From Poa pratensis (taxonomy: Eukaryota; Streptophyta; Magnoliopsida; Poales; Poaceae), in assembly GCA_947311845.1 (NCBI GenBank), contig CAMZMU010000075.1, forward strand, positions 19,567,366-19,631,365: a DNA stretch of 64,000 nt. Reading direction: 5' to 3'. Positions 54,295 through 64,000 of the stretch are shown in pieces (positions within the stretch are counted from its first letter, which is position 1; every line of letters starts with the position of its first letter). Under the pieces are notes generated by a model that was not told where the DNA came from, did not search any database, and saw nothing but the letters and a program-made list of their open reading frames with translations. Position numbers and translations under genes: made by a program.

Positions 54295-54751
54295 TGTTGA
54301 CGAGGTGTGGACTCGGCAAATCCCTGAGTTGTGTACCCCGGGTTGATTGAGGGGGAGAGAGATGAGCGCTGGTGATCACGACGGCTGACAAGCAAGGCGT
54401 TTACCCAGGTTCAGGCTCCCGGAGGATAACACCCTACTTCCTGCTTGTCTGGTTATTGATGGTGAGCTGTGGCTACAATGGCGAGATGGCAATCTCGCTA
54501 GGGTTTGTGTGGCGGCTATGAGCGTACCCTAGACGAAGGACCCTCCTAGCCTTTATATGGTAGGCTAGGTCTCAGGTGAACGGTGCCGATGGCGCTTACA
54601 AGCATGGCGGGGTCGCATGACCTAGCGTCGACTATCTTGGGCCGCACGTCGTCCTTGTTGGGCCTTCCTTGGGCCCTTGTCATAAGGTTGATGGGCTTGG
54701 CGTGACCCAGGTATCCCCACCGTGGGGTAGTCGAAGAGTGACCCCACGACA
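54295..54751 (-). repeat. Tat element 3' LTR (about 457 bp)
   Basis: On the plus strand it runs tgttgacgaggtgtggactc to ccccacgaca, i.e. TG...CA. In element orientation it starts TGTCGTGGGGTC and ends CGTCAACA. A TATA box catataaag lies on the minus strand at about 54551-54559, agreeing with the direction. Next to it inside the element is cactcgggggctcc (minus), the probable polypurine-tract position. Confidence 0.8.
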
Positions 54752-55731
54752 GGAGCCCCCGAGTGCTTAGTCGAATCGTAGAGTCGGGTAAAGGACTCCT
54801 TCCTCCTGGGCACGCCGTCGGGTTCCTGAATGAGATGAGTAAAATTGGTCGACTCCTGCCGTTCAGGGCTTATGGAGGATTCCTTAGTCGAACTGTCACT
54901 TCCAGGGTAAAATACCGTGAGTACAGCCTTAGTTGGTGATTTTCGACTGCTATTGTTATGAGTCACTCGGGAGCGCGAACAGCGCTCCCGATGGGAGTAG
55001 CCCCCGAGATTAAGCTGAATTGCTTGCAATTGAGGTTAAACTCAATTTTTCTTCAGTCGAAAAAGCCCGCTCCCGATGGGAGTAAAGAAGGGACTCTACT
55101 TGGAGTCGCGACTGGCTTTGTGTGACTTACTGTGTATTCGGCGGTTTGGCTTACTGCAGGAGTTTGTTCAGCACTTGTAGCTTACTGGATGTTCTTGCAC
55201 TCGAATGAAATGTTCGAGTTCTCAATCAGCTCGTTGGCTTACTGTACGAACTTATTCAGCTCTGAGAGCTTACTGAATTTTCTTTGCACTCGAATGAAAT
55301 GTTCGAGTTCCCCATCAGCTCGTTGGCTTCCTTCGCCTTCGTGGTTGACGTCAGCGCTGACGTTTTTGACGCAGTCTGTGTCCGATGGGACGTGACAGTG
55401 CGGTCCCACTGTCAGTATTGGCTGGAGACAGTGGTTGCCGCTTTTTTCTGACCGTTGGGCGCGAAAATTTCGCGATGTGATGATGGCGCCTTGATTCCCG
55501 CGCGTAGTGGGCGGCGTGGCCGTCGACGGTTGCTATCTCCGTGCGACACGTGGACGGCCAGATGATGTTGCGGAGAGCGGTTTCCGCAGGGATGGCCAGG
55601 ATTAACTGACCGCGCGGTACTTAATTTTCACCGCGGCGGTGAACAGTTCATCCATCCCCATTCCGTCATCGTCTCCACTGCTTCGTTTCCACCATTGTTG
55701 CTCCTCTGCTAGTTCCTTTCCCCCACCCTCC
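54752..55731. other. Tat element 3' untranslated region
   Basis: No ORF was recognised. It has repeated words: cgctcccgatgggagtag (about 54980 and 55065, again at 57440 inside an antisense intron) and a duplicated block (gcactcgaatgaaatgttcg at about 55198 and 55287). GC content rises toward the antisense gene start at 55732, where its promoter and leader should lie. No clear TATA box was seen. Confidence 0.5.
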
Positions 55732-58408
55732 ATGAGCAAGGCCGTGATGAAGAGGGGGAAAGCTGCTGCTGGCGCCGACGCCGCCGCCGAGGCGAGCGTG
55801 ATGAAGAAGCCCGACGGCGATTGGGTCAAATCGTCGGTGAAGAAGGCCGACCTCGAGGCCCTACGCGCGCAGGGGCTGCTGCCGCCGGTAGACCAGGCGG
55901 CGGTGCGCGCTCCAGGGAAAGAGGTATTTCCCGCTCCTCGCGAGGGGGAACGCGTTTGCTTCGTGGATTTTCTTCCGCGGGGTTTCGGGTTCCCCCTCCA
56001 CGATTTCGTCCGTGGTCTCTTGTATGCTTATGGGATTCAGATCCACGATCTGACTCCCAATAGCGTCTTGAGCATCGCGAGCTATTTCGTGCTCTGCGAG
56101 TGCTTCCTGGGGATCGCCCCCAACTGGCTGTTGTGGAAGTCGCTATTCCTCGTCAGGAGGAATGTGGGGAAGAGTAAGCAGGTGTACCCGGTTGGCGGCT
56201 TCGGCATCCAGGTGCGTGGCGACACCTCCTACTTCCAGATGAAGAAGTCCGACTCCGTCCAGGGCTGGCGGAAGAAGTGGTTCTACATCAGGTGCGACCA
56301 AGCAGGGCTTCCTGGATTCGCGGCTGATCGCGAGTTGCGGAAGACGAACGCGTGGGCGCACCCGCTGTCGAAGGAGGACAGGGAGGCGATTCAGCCCTTG
56401 CTGACGCTACTGCGTGGCCTTCTGAAGAGTCTTGGGCGCGAGACAGGTGGAATTCACCTCATCGCCACCTTCTTCAGGCTTCGGGTGCAGCCGCTGCGCA
56501 GTCGCGTCCACCCCATGTGGGCGCGTGAGGATGCTGGCAATGAGCTTGATGATGACACAGTCGAGTCGAGGGTGAGGAGCATCACCAGTCTCCGAGCCGC
56601 TGACCCGTGCAACGTCAAGTGCCCAGTCGAGCCATATGGGCCTAACAATCCTGTACCTGAGGTGAGCTTCGCTTGCTGTGTCTTGCATCTTCTGTTGAGT
56701 CGTTTTGCTTGACTCGAATTCTTCATTTGCTGGCAGGGTCGTTCGAGCTACGTCAGTCTCCCTCCGTTGATGGAGAACGGACCTCACGAAGAGGCAGAGT
56801 TCCCCGAGGACGAGGGTGATGACGATGAAGTTCCCTCCGCCACCTCTCCGAGTGAAGAGTTGGAGGATGATGAAGACGAGGAGCCGCTGCGGAAGCGGCA
56901 GAGGCGAAAGGGTGGCGACGCTGGTTCTGCCTCGTCGCCTGTGAAGGAGGCGGGTGTGATCGAGGAAGAGACGAGCGAGTCCTCCTCGGGTACTAAGCAC
57001 CCGAGTGATCTGGCGGAACCGTTGGTCGTGCCTCCACTCGGCTCTGCGCCGCCGATCGAGTTTGCGAGGATGGCTTCCGTCTCCTTGGGGAGCGAAGATG
57101 ATGATGTAGTCAGGTTAGTCGCGTAACCTTTCCTTTGTTTTTGTCGAGTGTGCTTTTTCACTTGCGGGTCCTTGAATTGAGAGTTCTTATGACAGCGACC
57201 GTACCGGCGCTGCTGTTTCCTCCCCTCGTGAGATGGAGCACACTTCTGCTCCCATGATCGAGCAGACTGTGAGGACGCCCGGAGAGGAGGCTCTGGCGGG
57301 TGACGTTTTGGCCTTGAAGGCTTCGACCTCCGCCGTGCCTGAGAGGCCTGCTGATGCGACTCCGGTTGACGCTGGGCTGCTTGAGCATGTAAGTGTTCTT
57401 CGATTCCTTCTGCAAGATCTGCTTCGGGTGCGCGTACAGCGCTCCCGATGGGAGTAGCCCCCGAAGATGCGCGTGACTGGAACAGTCGGGCGCAGATTGA
57501 TGTCTTGTGTTTCCTGCAGCCATTTTATCGCCAGCAGATGGAGGGAGCCGCGACCTTCGTTCGCATGGAGCAGGAGAGGGATCAGCTCCGCGCTGCTCTG
57601 GAACAAGCGAATAGTAAGTATGAAACCTTGTGTTCGAGGATTGCTTCGACTGCCTTTATTGCTAACTTTGTTCCGTTGATCCGTAGGCGAGAAGGAGAAC
57701 ATGAAGGCGCGGGTCGCAAAGCTGGAGAAGTCACTGGGTGAAGCCCAAGAGCGGGAACAAGCTCGGGATGCTCTGGAGAAGACCCAGATCGACCGCTTGC
57801 TCGCACTCGCGGATGTTGTTGGAAGTAAGTTTTTCGGCTTCATGCCTACTTTGTCTTTTGTCGACTTCTGGCGCCTTATGGGTGTGGATTTCCTTTCGGC
57901 AGAGAATTGCGGAGGTGCTCCTCCAGAAGGGACTTCTAGCGAGAGTGTCGGTTTGGCGCAGGCTGTTGGCTTCGTCGACCGCGTCTGCGCATATGCATCG
58001 GCAGCGCTGCAGCAGTCGGCGGCGGCCCTGCAGAAGTCGACGGAGGCCTTAGCGACTGTGCACCGGAACATCTTTCCGAACCAGCCACCACCAGCTGCTG
58101 TTGACGCACTCGCGGCTCCATTCGAAGGCAATTCGAATGTCCTGGCGGACTTCACGCGCGCGCAGACGGTACGCGGCTCAGAGCTCACTTTTCAGCTGCT
58201 TCTTGGTCACCAAGTCGTAGGTGATTTTGAGAAGGTTGTCAGCGACTTCCCTCGGAAGCCTGATGGCAGAACCGCGTCCCTTAGCGGTGTGAAGGTGCAG
58301 GCGAGCCAGCTAGCTGCGAAGTTGGTCGCCACCTTCGAGAGGAGAATTGCCAAAGCTGCAGAGTTGGCTGCTAGGAAGAGCCGTTCCCAGTCTGAGTCTG
58401 TAGTGTAG
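55732..58408 (+). CDS. Antisense gene A in the Tat element: PF04195-type protein with coiled coil, six exons, intact
   Basis: Exons on the plus strand: 55732-56661, 56737-57113, 57196-57388, 57520-57613, 57687-57824 and 57903-58408. All introns are GT/AG and short (72-131 bp), phases fit, and the CDS is 2238 bp (745 aa). The N-terminal third has VCFVDFLPRGFGFPLHDFV, LTPNSVLSIASYFVLCECF and LGIAPNWLLWKSLFLVRR, the 'putative gypsy type transposon' domain (PF04195). An acidic serine-rich linker follows, then a coiled coil (FVRMEQERDQLRAALEQA, ENMKARVAKLEKSLGEAQ). The C-terminal domain (TVHRNIFPNQPPPAAVDA on) resembles that of gene B downstream. It lies between the pol gene and 3' LTR and runs against them, as known for antisense ORFs in Tat elements; their function is unknown. 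The start ATGAGCAAGGCCGTG (55732) was preferred over 55639 because upstream residues are low-complexity. Confidence 0.8.
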
Positions 58409-58611
58409 ACTTTTTCCTTTTTAGGACTGTGCTTCTGCTTTTGGGCTTGAGTCTGTAATGCACTTTATATTGTGCGAGTGAACATGCTGATGATGAAATG
58501 TGAATTCACTCCCTCGGGGGTGCAGTCGCCGAGTATTTTTTGATATCTGGCTTGAATGAATTATGTTGATTCTTTTCCTGGCTTGACGCTGTCGATTCTT
58601 GGCAGTCTGAT

Positions 58612-59474
58612 ATGGGCGAAGCTCCTGATGTTGCTGGAACGACTGGCGCGGGCGATGAGGAAGATACCACTTCGGCTGCGCCTACTCGTCGCCGCCGTCA
58701 AGCTCCTCCAGCTCCTGTGCGAAGCGTAAACGACCAGAGAGTGCTCACCTTCATGAGGAACAAGGTGGTTGAGCTCGAGTCGAAGTTGAAGAATGCTGAG
58801 TTGGAGCTGGAGCGATTGAGGTCGCGGCCCGTTGCGCCGTTCTCCCAGCGTGAAGAATTTCTGCTTGGCGAGATGGACCTGATCGGTCGACAGTTGCAAG
58901 GTTGGACTCTTAGCGTTTTTCCTTCGGCTTCTGTGTCTACTTGCTATGCTCAATGCTTGGCCTTGATGCAGATGTCAACTCTGACCTGACGGCGGAGCAG
59001 CTTCGAGTGGACGAGCGGGTAGAGAAAGAGGCCGCCGGCGACTCACCCGAAGCGCGCCACTTTTGGTCAAACAAGTCCAGAGGTAGTATACTGGCACGAA
59101 TGCTGGATCGTACCTGGCGGGCTGCTGTACTCTTAGAAGGTTGCAGAAAAACCCTCTGGCAGATCAACAAGGTGTACTTTCCTCACAACGAGCAGCCGAA
59201 TGGACTAACTGCGCTTCTGGAGAGGTTCCGTGAAGGCGGTGCGTTGAAGGAAGTCGTGCACGCTCAACTTGTTGCCGGGGCGAACGTGGCGTTGGCGTAT
59301 GTTCGAATGCACCGGCCTAATCTTCCATTGCACAAAGTGCTTGACGGATTGCCTGGAGAGGGTGAGTATGCCGATACCCTTGCGGCTGCGCGCCAGATGA
59401 TTCAGCAGGTCCAAACCTTCAGCGAGCACCTTGTTGGGCCACTCGATGCGCCAAAGGGCGAGCCTGTAGAATAG
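58612..59474 (+). CDS. Antisense gene B in the Tat element: coiled-coil protein, two exons, intact
   Basis: Exons 58612-58900 and 58972-59474 (GT/AG, phases fit) give 792 bp, 263 aa. The start MGEAPDVAGTTGAGDEEDTT is followed by an arginine patch (TRRRRQAPP), a coiled coil (VVELESKLKNAELELERLRS) and the domain KVYFPHNEQPNGLTALLERF ... VAGANVALAYVRMHRPNLPL ... GLPGEGEYADTL. The last part is alignable by eye with the C-terminus of gene A (FPNQPPPAAVDALAAPF ... GSELTFQLLLGHQ ... FPRKPDG). Gene B may thus be a duplicate of the 3' half of gene A, or an extra exon set of the same transcription unit; a TAG and about 200 bp separate them. A TATA-like actttatattg lies at about 58460. Function unknown. 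Confidence 0.65.
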
Positions 59475-59589
59475 TAGCACTGGAGTGCTGTTGTATAGCG
59501 TTAGCTTGTAAAAGAAATTTTTCCAAGTGGAAATATGAGTGTATGTATGTCGAGGTGGGGGTAGCCCCCGAGTTAGTAAATTGTATCTT

Positions 59590-61203
59590 GTAGCCGTCTG
59601 TGAACCTGTATGGCGCAGCCCCCGAGCGGATCGGGTGTGGCCTAGGATTTTGTGAGTTTAGACGCGTGCGGCGTAGCTCCCGAGTGTTTCGAGTACGGTC
59701 GAGGATTTTTTTTTGAGCTAGACCTGTATGGCGCAGTCCCCGAGTGCGTCGGGTGCGGCCTAGGCTGGACTTGGACCTGTATGGCGCAGCCCCCGAGCGC
59801 TTCGGGTGACGACCAAGGTTTTCGACTTGGACCTGTATGGCGCAGCCCCCGAGTGCTTCGGATGCGGCCTAGGTTGGCTTGGACCTGTGTGGCGCAGCCC
59901 CCGAGTGCTTCGGGTGACGGCCAAGGTTTTCGACTTGGACCTGTGTGGCGCAGCCCCCGAGTGCGTCGGGTGCGGCCTAGGTTGGACTTAGACCTGTGTG
60001 GCGCAGCCCCCGAGTGCTTCGGGTGGCGGCCGAGGATTTTTCGAGTTGAACCTGTATGGCGCAGCCCCCGAGTGCGTCGGGTGCGGCCTAGGTTGGACTT
60101 AGACCTGTGTGGCGCAGCCCCCGAGTGCTTCGGGTGGCGGCCGAGGATTTTTCGAGTTGGACCTGTGTGGCGCAGCCCCCGAGTGCGTCGGGTGCGGCCT
60201 AGGTTGGACTTGGACCTGTGTGGCGCAGCCCCCGAGTGCTTCGGGTGGCGGCCGAGGATTTTTCGAGTTGAACCTGTATGGCGCAGCCCCCGAGTGCGTC
60301 GGGTGCGGCCTAGGTTGGACTTAGACCTGTGTGGCGCAGCCCCCGAGTGCTTCGGGTGGCGGCCGAGGATTTTTCGAGTTGAACCTGTATGGCGCAGCCC
60401 CCGAGTGCGTCGGGTGCGGCCTAGGTTGGACTTAGACCTGTGTGGCGCAGCCCCCGAGTGCTTCGGGTGGCGGCCGAGGATTTTTCGAGTTGAACCTGTA
60501 TGGCGCAGCCCCCGAGTGCGTCGGGTGCGGCCTAGGTTGGACTTAGACCTGTGTGGCGCAGCCCCCGAGTGCTTCGGGTGGCGGCCGAGGATTTTTCGAG
60601 TTGAACCTGTATGGCGCAGCCCCCGAGTGCGTCGGGTGCGGCCTAGGTTGGACTTAGACCTGTGTGGCGCAGCCCCCGAGTGCTTCGGGTGGCGGCCGAG
60701 GATTTTTCGAGTTGAACCTGTATGGCGCAGCCCCCGAGTGCGTCGGGTGCGGCCTAGGTTGGACTTAGACCTGTGTGGCGCAGCCCCCGAGTGCTTCGGG
60801 TGGCGGCCGAGGATTTTTCGAGTTGAACCTGTATGGCGCAGCCCCCGAGTGCGTCGGGTGCGGCCTAGGTTGGACTTAGACCTGTGTGGCGCAGCCCCCG
60901 AGTGCTTCGGGTGGCGGCCGAGGATTTTCGAGTTGAACCTGTATGGCGCAGCCCCCGAGTGCGTCGGGTGCGGCCTAGGTTGGACTTAGACCTGTGTGGC
61001 GCAGCCCCCGAGTGCTTCGGGTGGCGGCCGAGGATTTTTCGAGTTGAACCTGTATGGCGCAGCCCCCGAGTGCGTCGGGTGCGGCCTAGGTTGGACTTAG
61101 ACCTGTGTGGCGCAGCCCCCGAGTGCTTCGGGTGGCGGCCGAGGATTTTTCGAGTTGAACCTGTATGGCGCAGCCCCCGAGTGCGTCGGGTGCGGCCTAG
61201 GTT
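59590..61203 (+). repeat. 111-bp tandem repeat array (dimer of about 55 bp) in the Tat 3' region
   Basis: Each 111-bp unit has two related halves, both with the core ggcgcagcccccgagtgc: one continues ttcgggtggcggccgagg and the other gtcgggtgcggcctaggttg. Regular copies start about 59990 and repeat to 61203, roughly 11 units. Less regular forerunners lie at 59590-59990, where the halves diverge. Middle copies are nearly identical. One unit (near 60920) lacks one T and is 110 bp. Tandem arrays in the 3' region are known for Tat/Ogre-type elements, where they can seed satellites. Because 111 is a multiple of three, the plus frame is open for 445 codons; this is not taken as a gene. Confidence 0.92.
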
Positions 61204-61273
61204 TATGTTGCTTTTTGACTGAAAAAGTAAAGTGGAGAGCTTGTTCCATAAATCACTTCATTGATTTTTGCGA

Positions 61274-61352
61274 GCAGGCCGCCTCATTAAAACCCTTCCA
61301 GTCCCCTCAGGTACCCTGGTAAGGGAAAGAGTGCGTCTGAAACCTGCCGCCT
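61274..61352 (-). other. 3' cassette shared with LINE 2
   Basis: On the plus strand this reads gcaggccgcctcattaaaac ... gtaccctg ... gagtgcgtctgaaacctgc. Nearly the same sequence occurs at 17736-17810 in the 3' end of LINE 2, in the same orientation relative to transcription. It lies between the pol stop (61387) and the tandem array. Confidence 0.8.
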
Positions 61353-61386
61353 TGACATGTATGCTTTGTTACAACGGGGGAGTCGA

Positions 61387-64000
61387 CTAGGCATAGAAGC
61401 GTCGCAGCTGCGCGACATTCCATGGGTTGTGGCAGACTGTTCCTGTCTTCGAGTCCTTCAGGCGGTAAGCTCCTCCGCCGATTGCTTCTGTCACAATGTA
61501 TGGGCCCTCCCATGGGGAGGCGAGCTTGTGCACCTTCTTCTGTTTGAGGCGAAGGACCAGGTCGCCTGGAACGAAAGCTCTTGGCCGCAGTCGCCGTCCG
61601 TGGTAGTTGCGCAGGTCCTGCTGGTACACAGCTGAGCGGTGAGGGCGATGTCGCGTGCTTCGTCCAGGTGTCCATGTCGTCCTCGAGTGCTTCTTCTGCG
61701 TCAGACTCGTCGTAGGCCACCACTCGAGGTGCGTCGAACTTGATGTCGCAGGGCATGACCGCCTCTGCACCATAAACCATGAAGAATGGCGTGTACTGGG
61801 TTGATCTGTTCGGTGTTGTGCGTAGGCTCCAAAGCACAGAAGGCAGCTCTTCGACCCAGGCGCCTGCGGCGCGCTTCAATGGTACTCGCAGGCGCTTCTT
61901 GATACCCTTGCAGACTAAACCATTGGACTTTTCGACCTGCCCATTGGATTGCGGGTGCGAGACTGATGCGTAGTTGAGCTTGATGCCTTGTTCGGAGCAG
62001 AAGTCCTTGAATTCTTCGGCTGTGAAGTTCGTGCCGTTGTCGGTGATGATGCTGTTCGGCACCCCGAACCTGAAGATGATGGACCTGATGAAGTTAACTG
62101 CTGAGATGCAGTCGAACTTGTGATAGGCACGGCTTCGATCCACTTCGTGAACTTGTCGACTGCCACCAAGAGATGCGTGTGTCCTCCTGGCGAGGACTTC
62201 TTGAGTGGACCCACCATGTCGAGCCCCCATTGAGCAAAGGGCCAGGCAAGTGGGATGGTCTTTAGCGCTGAAGCTGGCGCGTGCGGCTTGTTGGCGAATC
62301 CTGGCAGCCGAGACATTTCCTCACGAGTTCTTCTGCGTCTTGCATTGCGGTGGGCCAGTAGAACCCGGCTCGTAAGGCTTTGGCCACTAAGGCACGACTG
62401 CTGGCGTGATGCCCGCAGGTGCCTGTATGAATTTCGAGTAGGATGGCTTGACCGTCGACTGGATCAACGCACCTTTGCAGGACTCCTGAGATGCTTCGCT
62501 TGTATAGTTCCCCCTTGATGATGGTGAAGCCTTTCGAACGGCGAATAATGCGCTTGGCTTCGACTGAGTTGACTGGCAGTCTCTGGTGCAGCATGTACGC
62601 CAGATATGGGCTCGTCCAGGTGGGCTCGATGAGCAGAACCTCCATTGGCTCCTTCTCTTTGCCTGGCGGGTCGGCGGTGCTCGTTGATGGTGTGGAGGAT
62701 CCGGGCGTGGGTCGAAGTTTGACAGACCGCTGCGTGATGCGCTCAAGGAAGACGCCGGGTGGCACCTGCGCCTTGTCTGAGCCCAGGTTGGCGAGGGCGT
62801 CGGCTTCCTCGTTGCTTTCGCGGCCGATGTGCGCAACTCGCAGCCGTCGAAGGTGCCCTCCAGCTGGTTGTACAGGTCTCTGTAGGCGATCATGTTGTCG
62901 GCGATGGCGTCACAGGCCTTCATGGTTTGCTGCACGACGAGGTAGGAGTCGCCGTAGATCATGAGGTGAGTGGCGCCGCAGTTCTTGGCCATTCGCATGC
63001 CATGGATTAGGGCTTCGTACTCAGCCTCGTTGTTGGAGGGTGTTGGGAAGTCCATCTGTAGCACGTACTTCAGCTTGTCGCCTTTGGGGGAGATGAGGAT
63101 GACTCCTGCCCCGGCTGATCTGAACTTTTTGGAGCCGTCGAAGTACATTGTCCATGCGTTGGACAGGTCGGGGACATCTGGCAGCTGGGCTTCTATCCAC
63201 TCGGTGGTGAATTCTGGGAGCACTTGGGCCTTGATTGACTTCGGGTGAGCGTATTTCAGCCCCCAGGGTCCTAGCTCGACGACCCACTTAGCGACTCGTC
63301 CTGTCGCGCATTGGTTGGTCAGGATGTCGGAGAGCCCGGAGGAGCTTACCACCGTGATCGGGTGCTCGGAGAAGTAATGGATTACTTTCCTTGAAGTCAT
63401 GAAAACTCCGTAGGCCAGCTTCTGGTAGTGCGGGTAGCGCTGCTTGGACAGGGTCAGCACCTCGCTGAGGTAGTAGACAGGTCGCTGGACAGGGTGGCTG
63501 TGCCCTTCTTCTTCTCGTTCGACTACGAGTACCGTGCTGACCACCCTGTTTGTGGCTGACACGTAAGGTATAGCGGCTCGTTCTCCAGTGGAGCCACCAG
63601 TACTGGGGAAGTCGTGAGTGTTTTCTTGAGTTGGTCGAACGCGACTTGCGCTTCTTCTGTCCACTCGAACTTGTCTGTCTTTTTCATCAGTTGGTAGAAA
63701 GGCAGGGCCTTTTCTCCCAACTTACTTATGAACCGGCTGAGAGCTGCGACTCGGCCGGCTAGGCGTTGCACCTCGTGAAGCTTGGTCGGTGCTGGCATTG
63801 CGAGTATGTTTTGCACCTTCTCAGGGTTGGCTTCGATTCCTCTTGCAGAGACGAGGTACCCAAGCAGTTCTCCGGCTGGCACGCCGAAGACACACTTGTC
63901 TGGGTTCAGCTTGATCTGATACTCGTCGAGGGCGGCGAAGACCTTGCGGAGGTCGGCGATGAGGGTGTCCTCCTTGCGGGTGGTGACGACGATGTCGTCG
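61387..64000 (-). pseudogene. Tat Gypsy pol (RT end, two RNase H domains, integrase), six single-base frameshifts, partial
   Basis: On the minus strand from the right edge: the RT catalytic DD (DDIVVTTRKEDTL) lies at the very edge, then RT thumb (LLGYLVSARGIEANPEKVQN). The native RNase H has RPVYYLSEVLTLSKQRYPHY. A second, plant-type RNase H has TMYFDGSKKFRSAGAGVI, NNEAEYEALIHG and MIYGDSYLVVQQ with D-E-D, then NEEADALANLGS with the last D. The integrase has an HHCC finger (GHHASSRALVAK ... RKCLGCQ), catalytic GLDMVGPL, ITDNGTNF and a Glu in SNGQVEKSNG, and ends LASPWEGPYIVTEAIGGGAY with a stop at 61387. Frame changes occur at about 63565, 62830, 62301, 62121, 61665 and 61640. Each needs only one added base, and there is no in-frame stop in the correct-frame pieces. 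Either the copy was recently inactivated or the assembly has small deletions here. Confidence 0.87.

Larger units (their letters stand above)
54295..64000 (-). mobile_element. Tat-lineage Gypsy retrotransposon, 3' part, inserted in the CACTA element
   Basis: Read on the minus strand, the order is reverse transcriptase (cut by the window edge), RNase H, a second plant-type RNase H, integrase, 111-bp tandem array, region with antisense genes, 3' LTR. Two RNase H domains plus a long 3' region with antisense ORFs and tandem repeats are hallmarks of the Tat lineage of Ty3/Gypsy elements. The insertion splits TNP2 of the CACTA element and is therefore younger. The target duplication cannot be checked because the other LTR is outside. 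The sequence before the LTR is atagt. Confidence 0.87.

Noticed and set aside
57187..58188. 333-codon minus-strand frame
   Set aside because: It is antisense to exons 3-6 of antisense gene A and spans its introns; the plus-strand exons give a consistent coiled-coil protein.
59652..60989. 445-codon plus-strand frame
   Set aside because: Lies entirely in the 111-bp tandem array; the open frame follows from the period being a multiple of three.
1..64000. tRNA, rRNA, CRISPR arrays, bacterial operons
   Set aside because: None of the characteristic sequences or structures was seen; direct repeats here lack the regular repeat-spacer pattern of CRISPR.

Overview
This 64 kb window looks like nuclear DNA of a pooid grass, most probably Triticeae (wheat, barley, rye or Aegilops type). 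The evidence is two intron-bearing plant genes set among typical grass transposons: a Stowaway MITE, PIF/Harbinger, L1-type LINEs, a CACTA element with accggtactaaagg-type subterminal repeats, Gypsy LTRs that begin TGATACGTCTCCAACGTATC, and a Tat-lineage Gypsy element. No bacterial features, rRNA, tRNA or CRISPR arrays were seen. All calls come from reading the sequence; no database search was run.

Layout. 0-5.3 kb: the first six exons (minus strand) of a RAB3GAP2-like gene that runs off the left edge; its introns carry a TIR element and a Stowaway MITE. 5.6-8.4 kb: a complete PIF/Harbinger element with TTA target duplications and a damaged transposase. 8.4-11.9 kb: MITEs and anonymous sequence. 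11.9-14.0 kb: an intact five-exon plant cysteine oxidase gene (minus), the oxygen-sensing enzyme of the Cys/Arg N-degron pathway. 15.1-19.1 kb: two 5'-truncated LINEs. 19.2-31.3 kb: four same-orientation copies of an unrecognised local repeat unit, hit by small insertions (a 379-bp foldback element with 9-bp TSD and two micro-retropositions), with an F-box/LRR/FBD pseudogene lying between copies C and D. 31.5-42.2 kb: a non-autonomous Gypsy element (minus, TSD GCCAT) whose 5' LTR is interrupted by an inverted fragment of a related element. 43.4-54.3 kb: a CACTA element with an intact seven-exon ORF2 carrying a Ulp1-like protease domain, an extra small ORF, repeat- and hairpin-rich spacers and a broken TNP2 transposase. 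54.3-64 kb: a Tat-lineage Gypsy element (minus) inserted into TNP2; it has two RNase H domains, an integrase, a 111-bp tandem array and two spliced genes on the opposite strand.

Only the RAB3GAP2-like and cysteine oxidase genes look like functional host genes. The rest is layered transposon history: the Tat element is younger than the CACTA it interrupts, and the inverted Gypsy fragment is younger than the Gypsy LTR it splits. A recurring oddity is that nearly every frameshift in the transposon genes is explained by one missing base, often in a short homopolymer, with almost no in-frame stops. Part of this apparent decay could therefore be assembly error.
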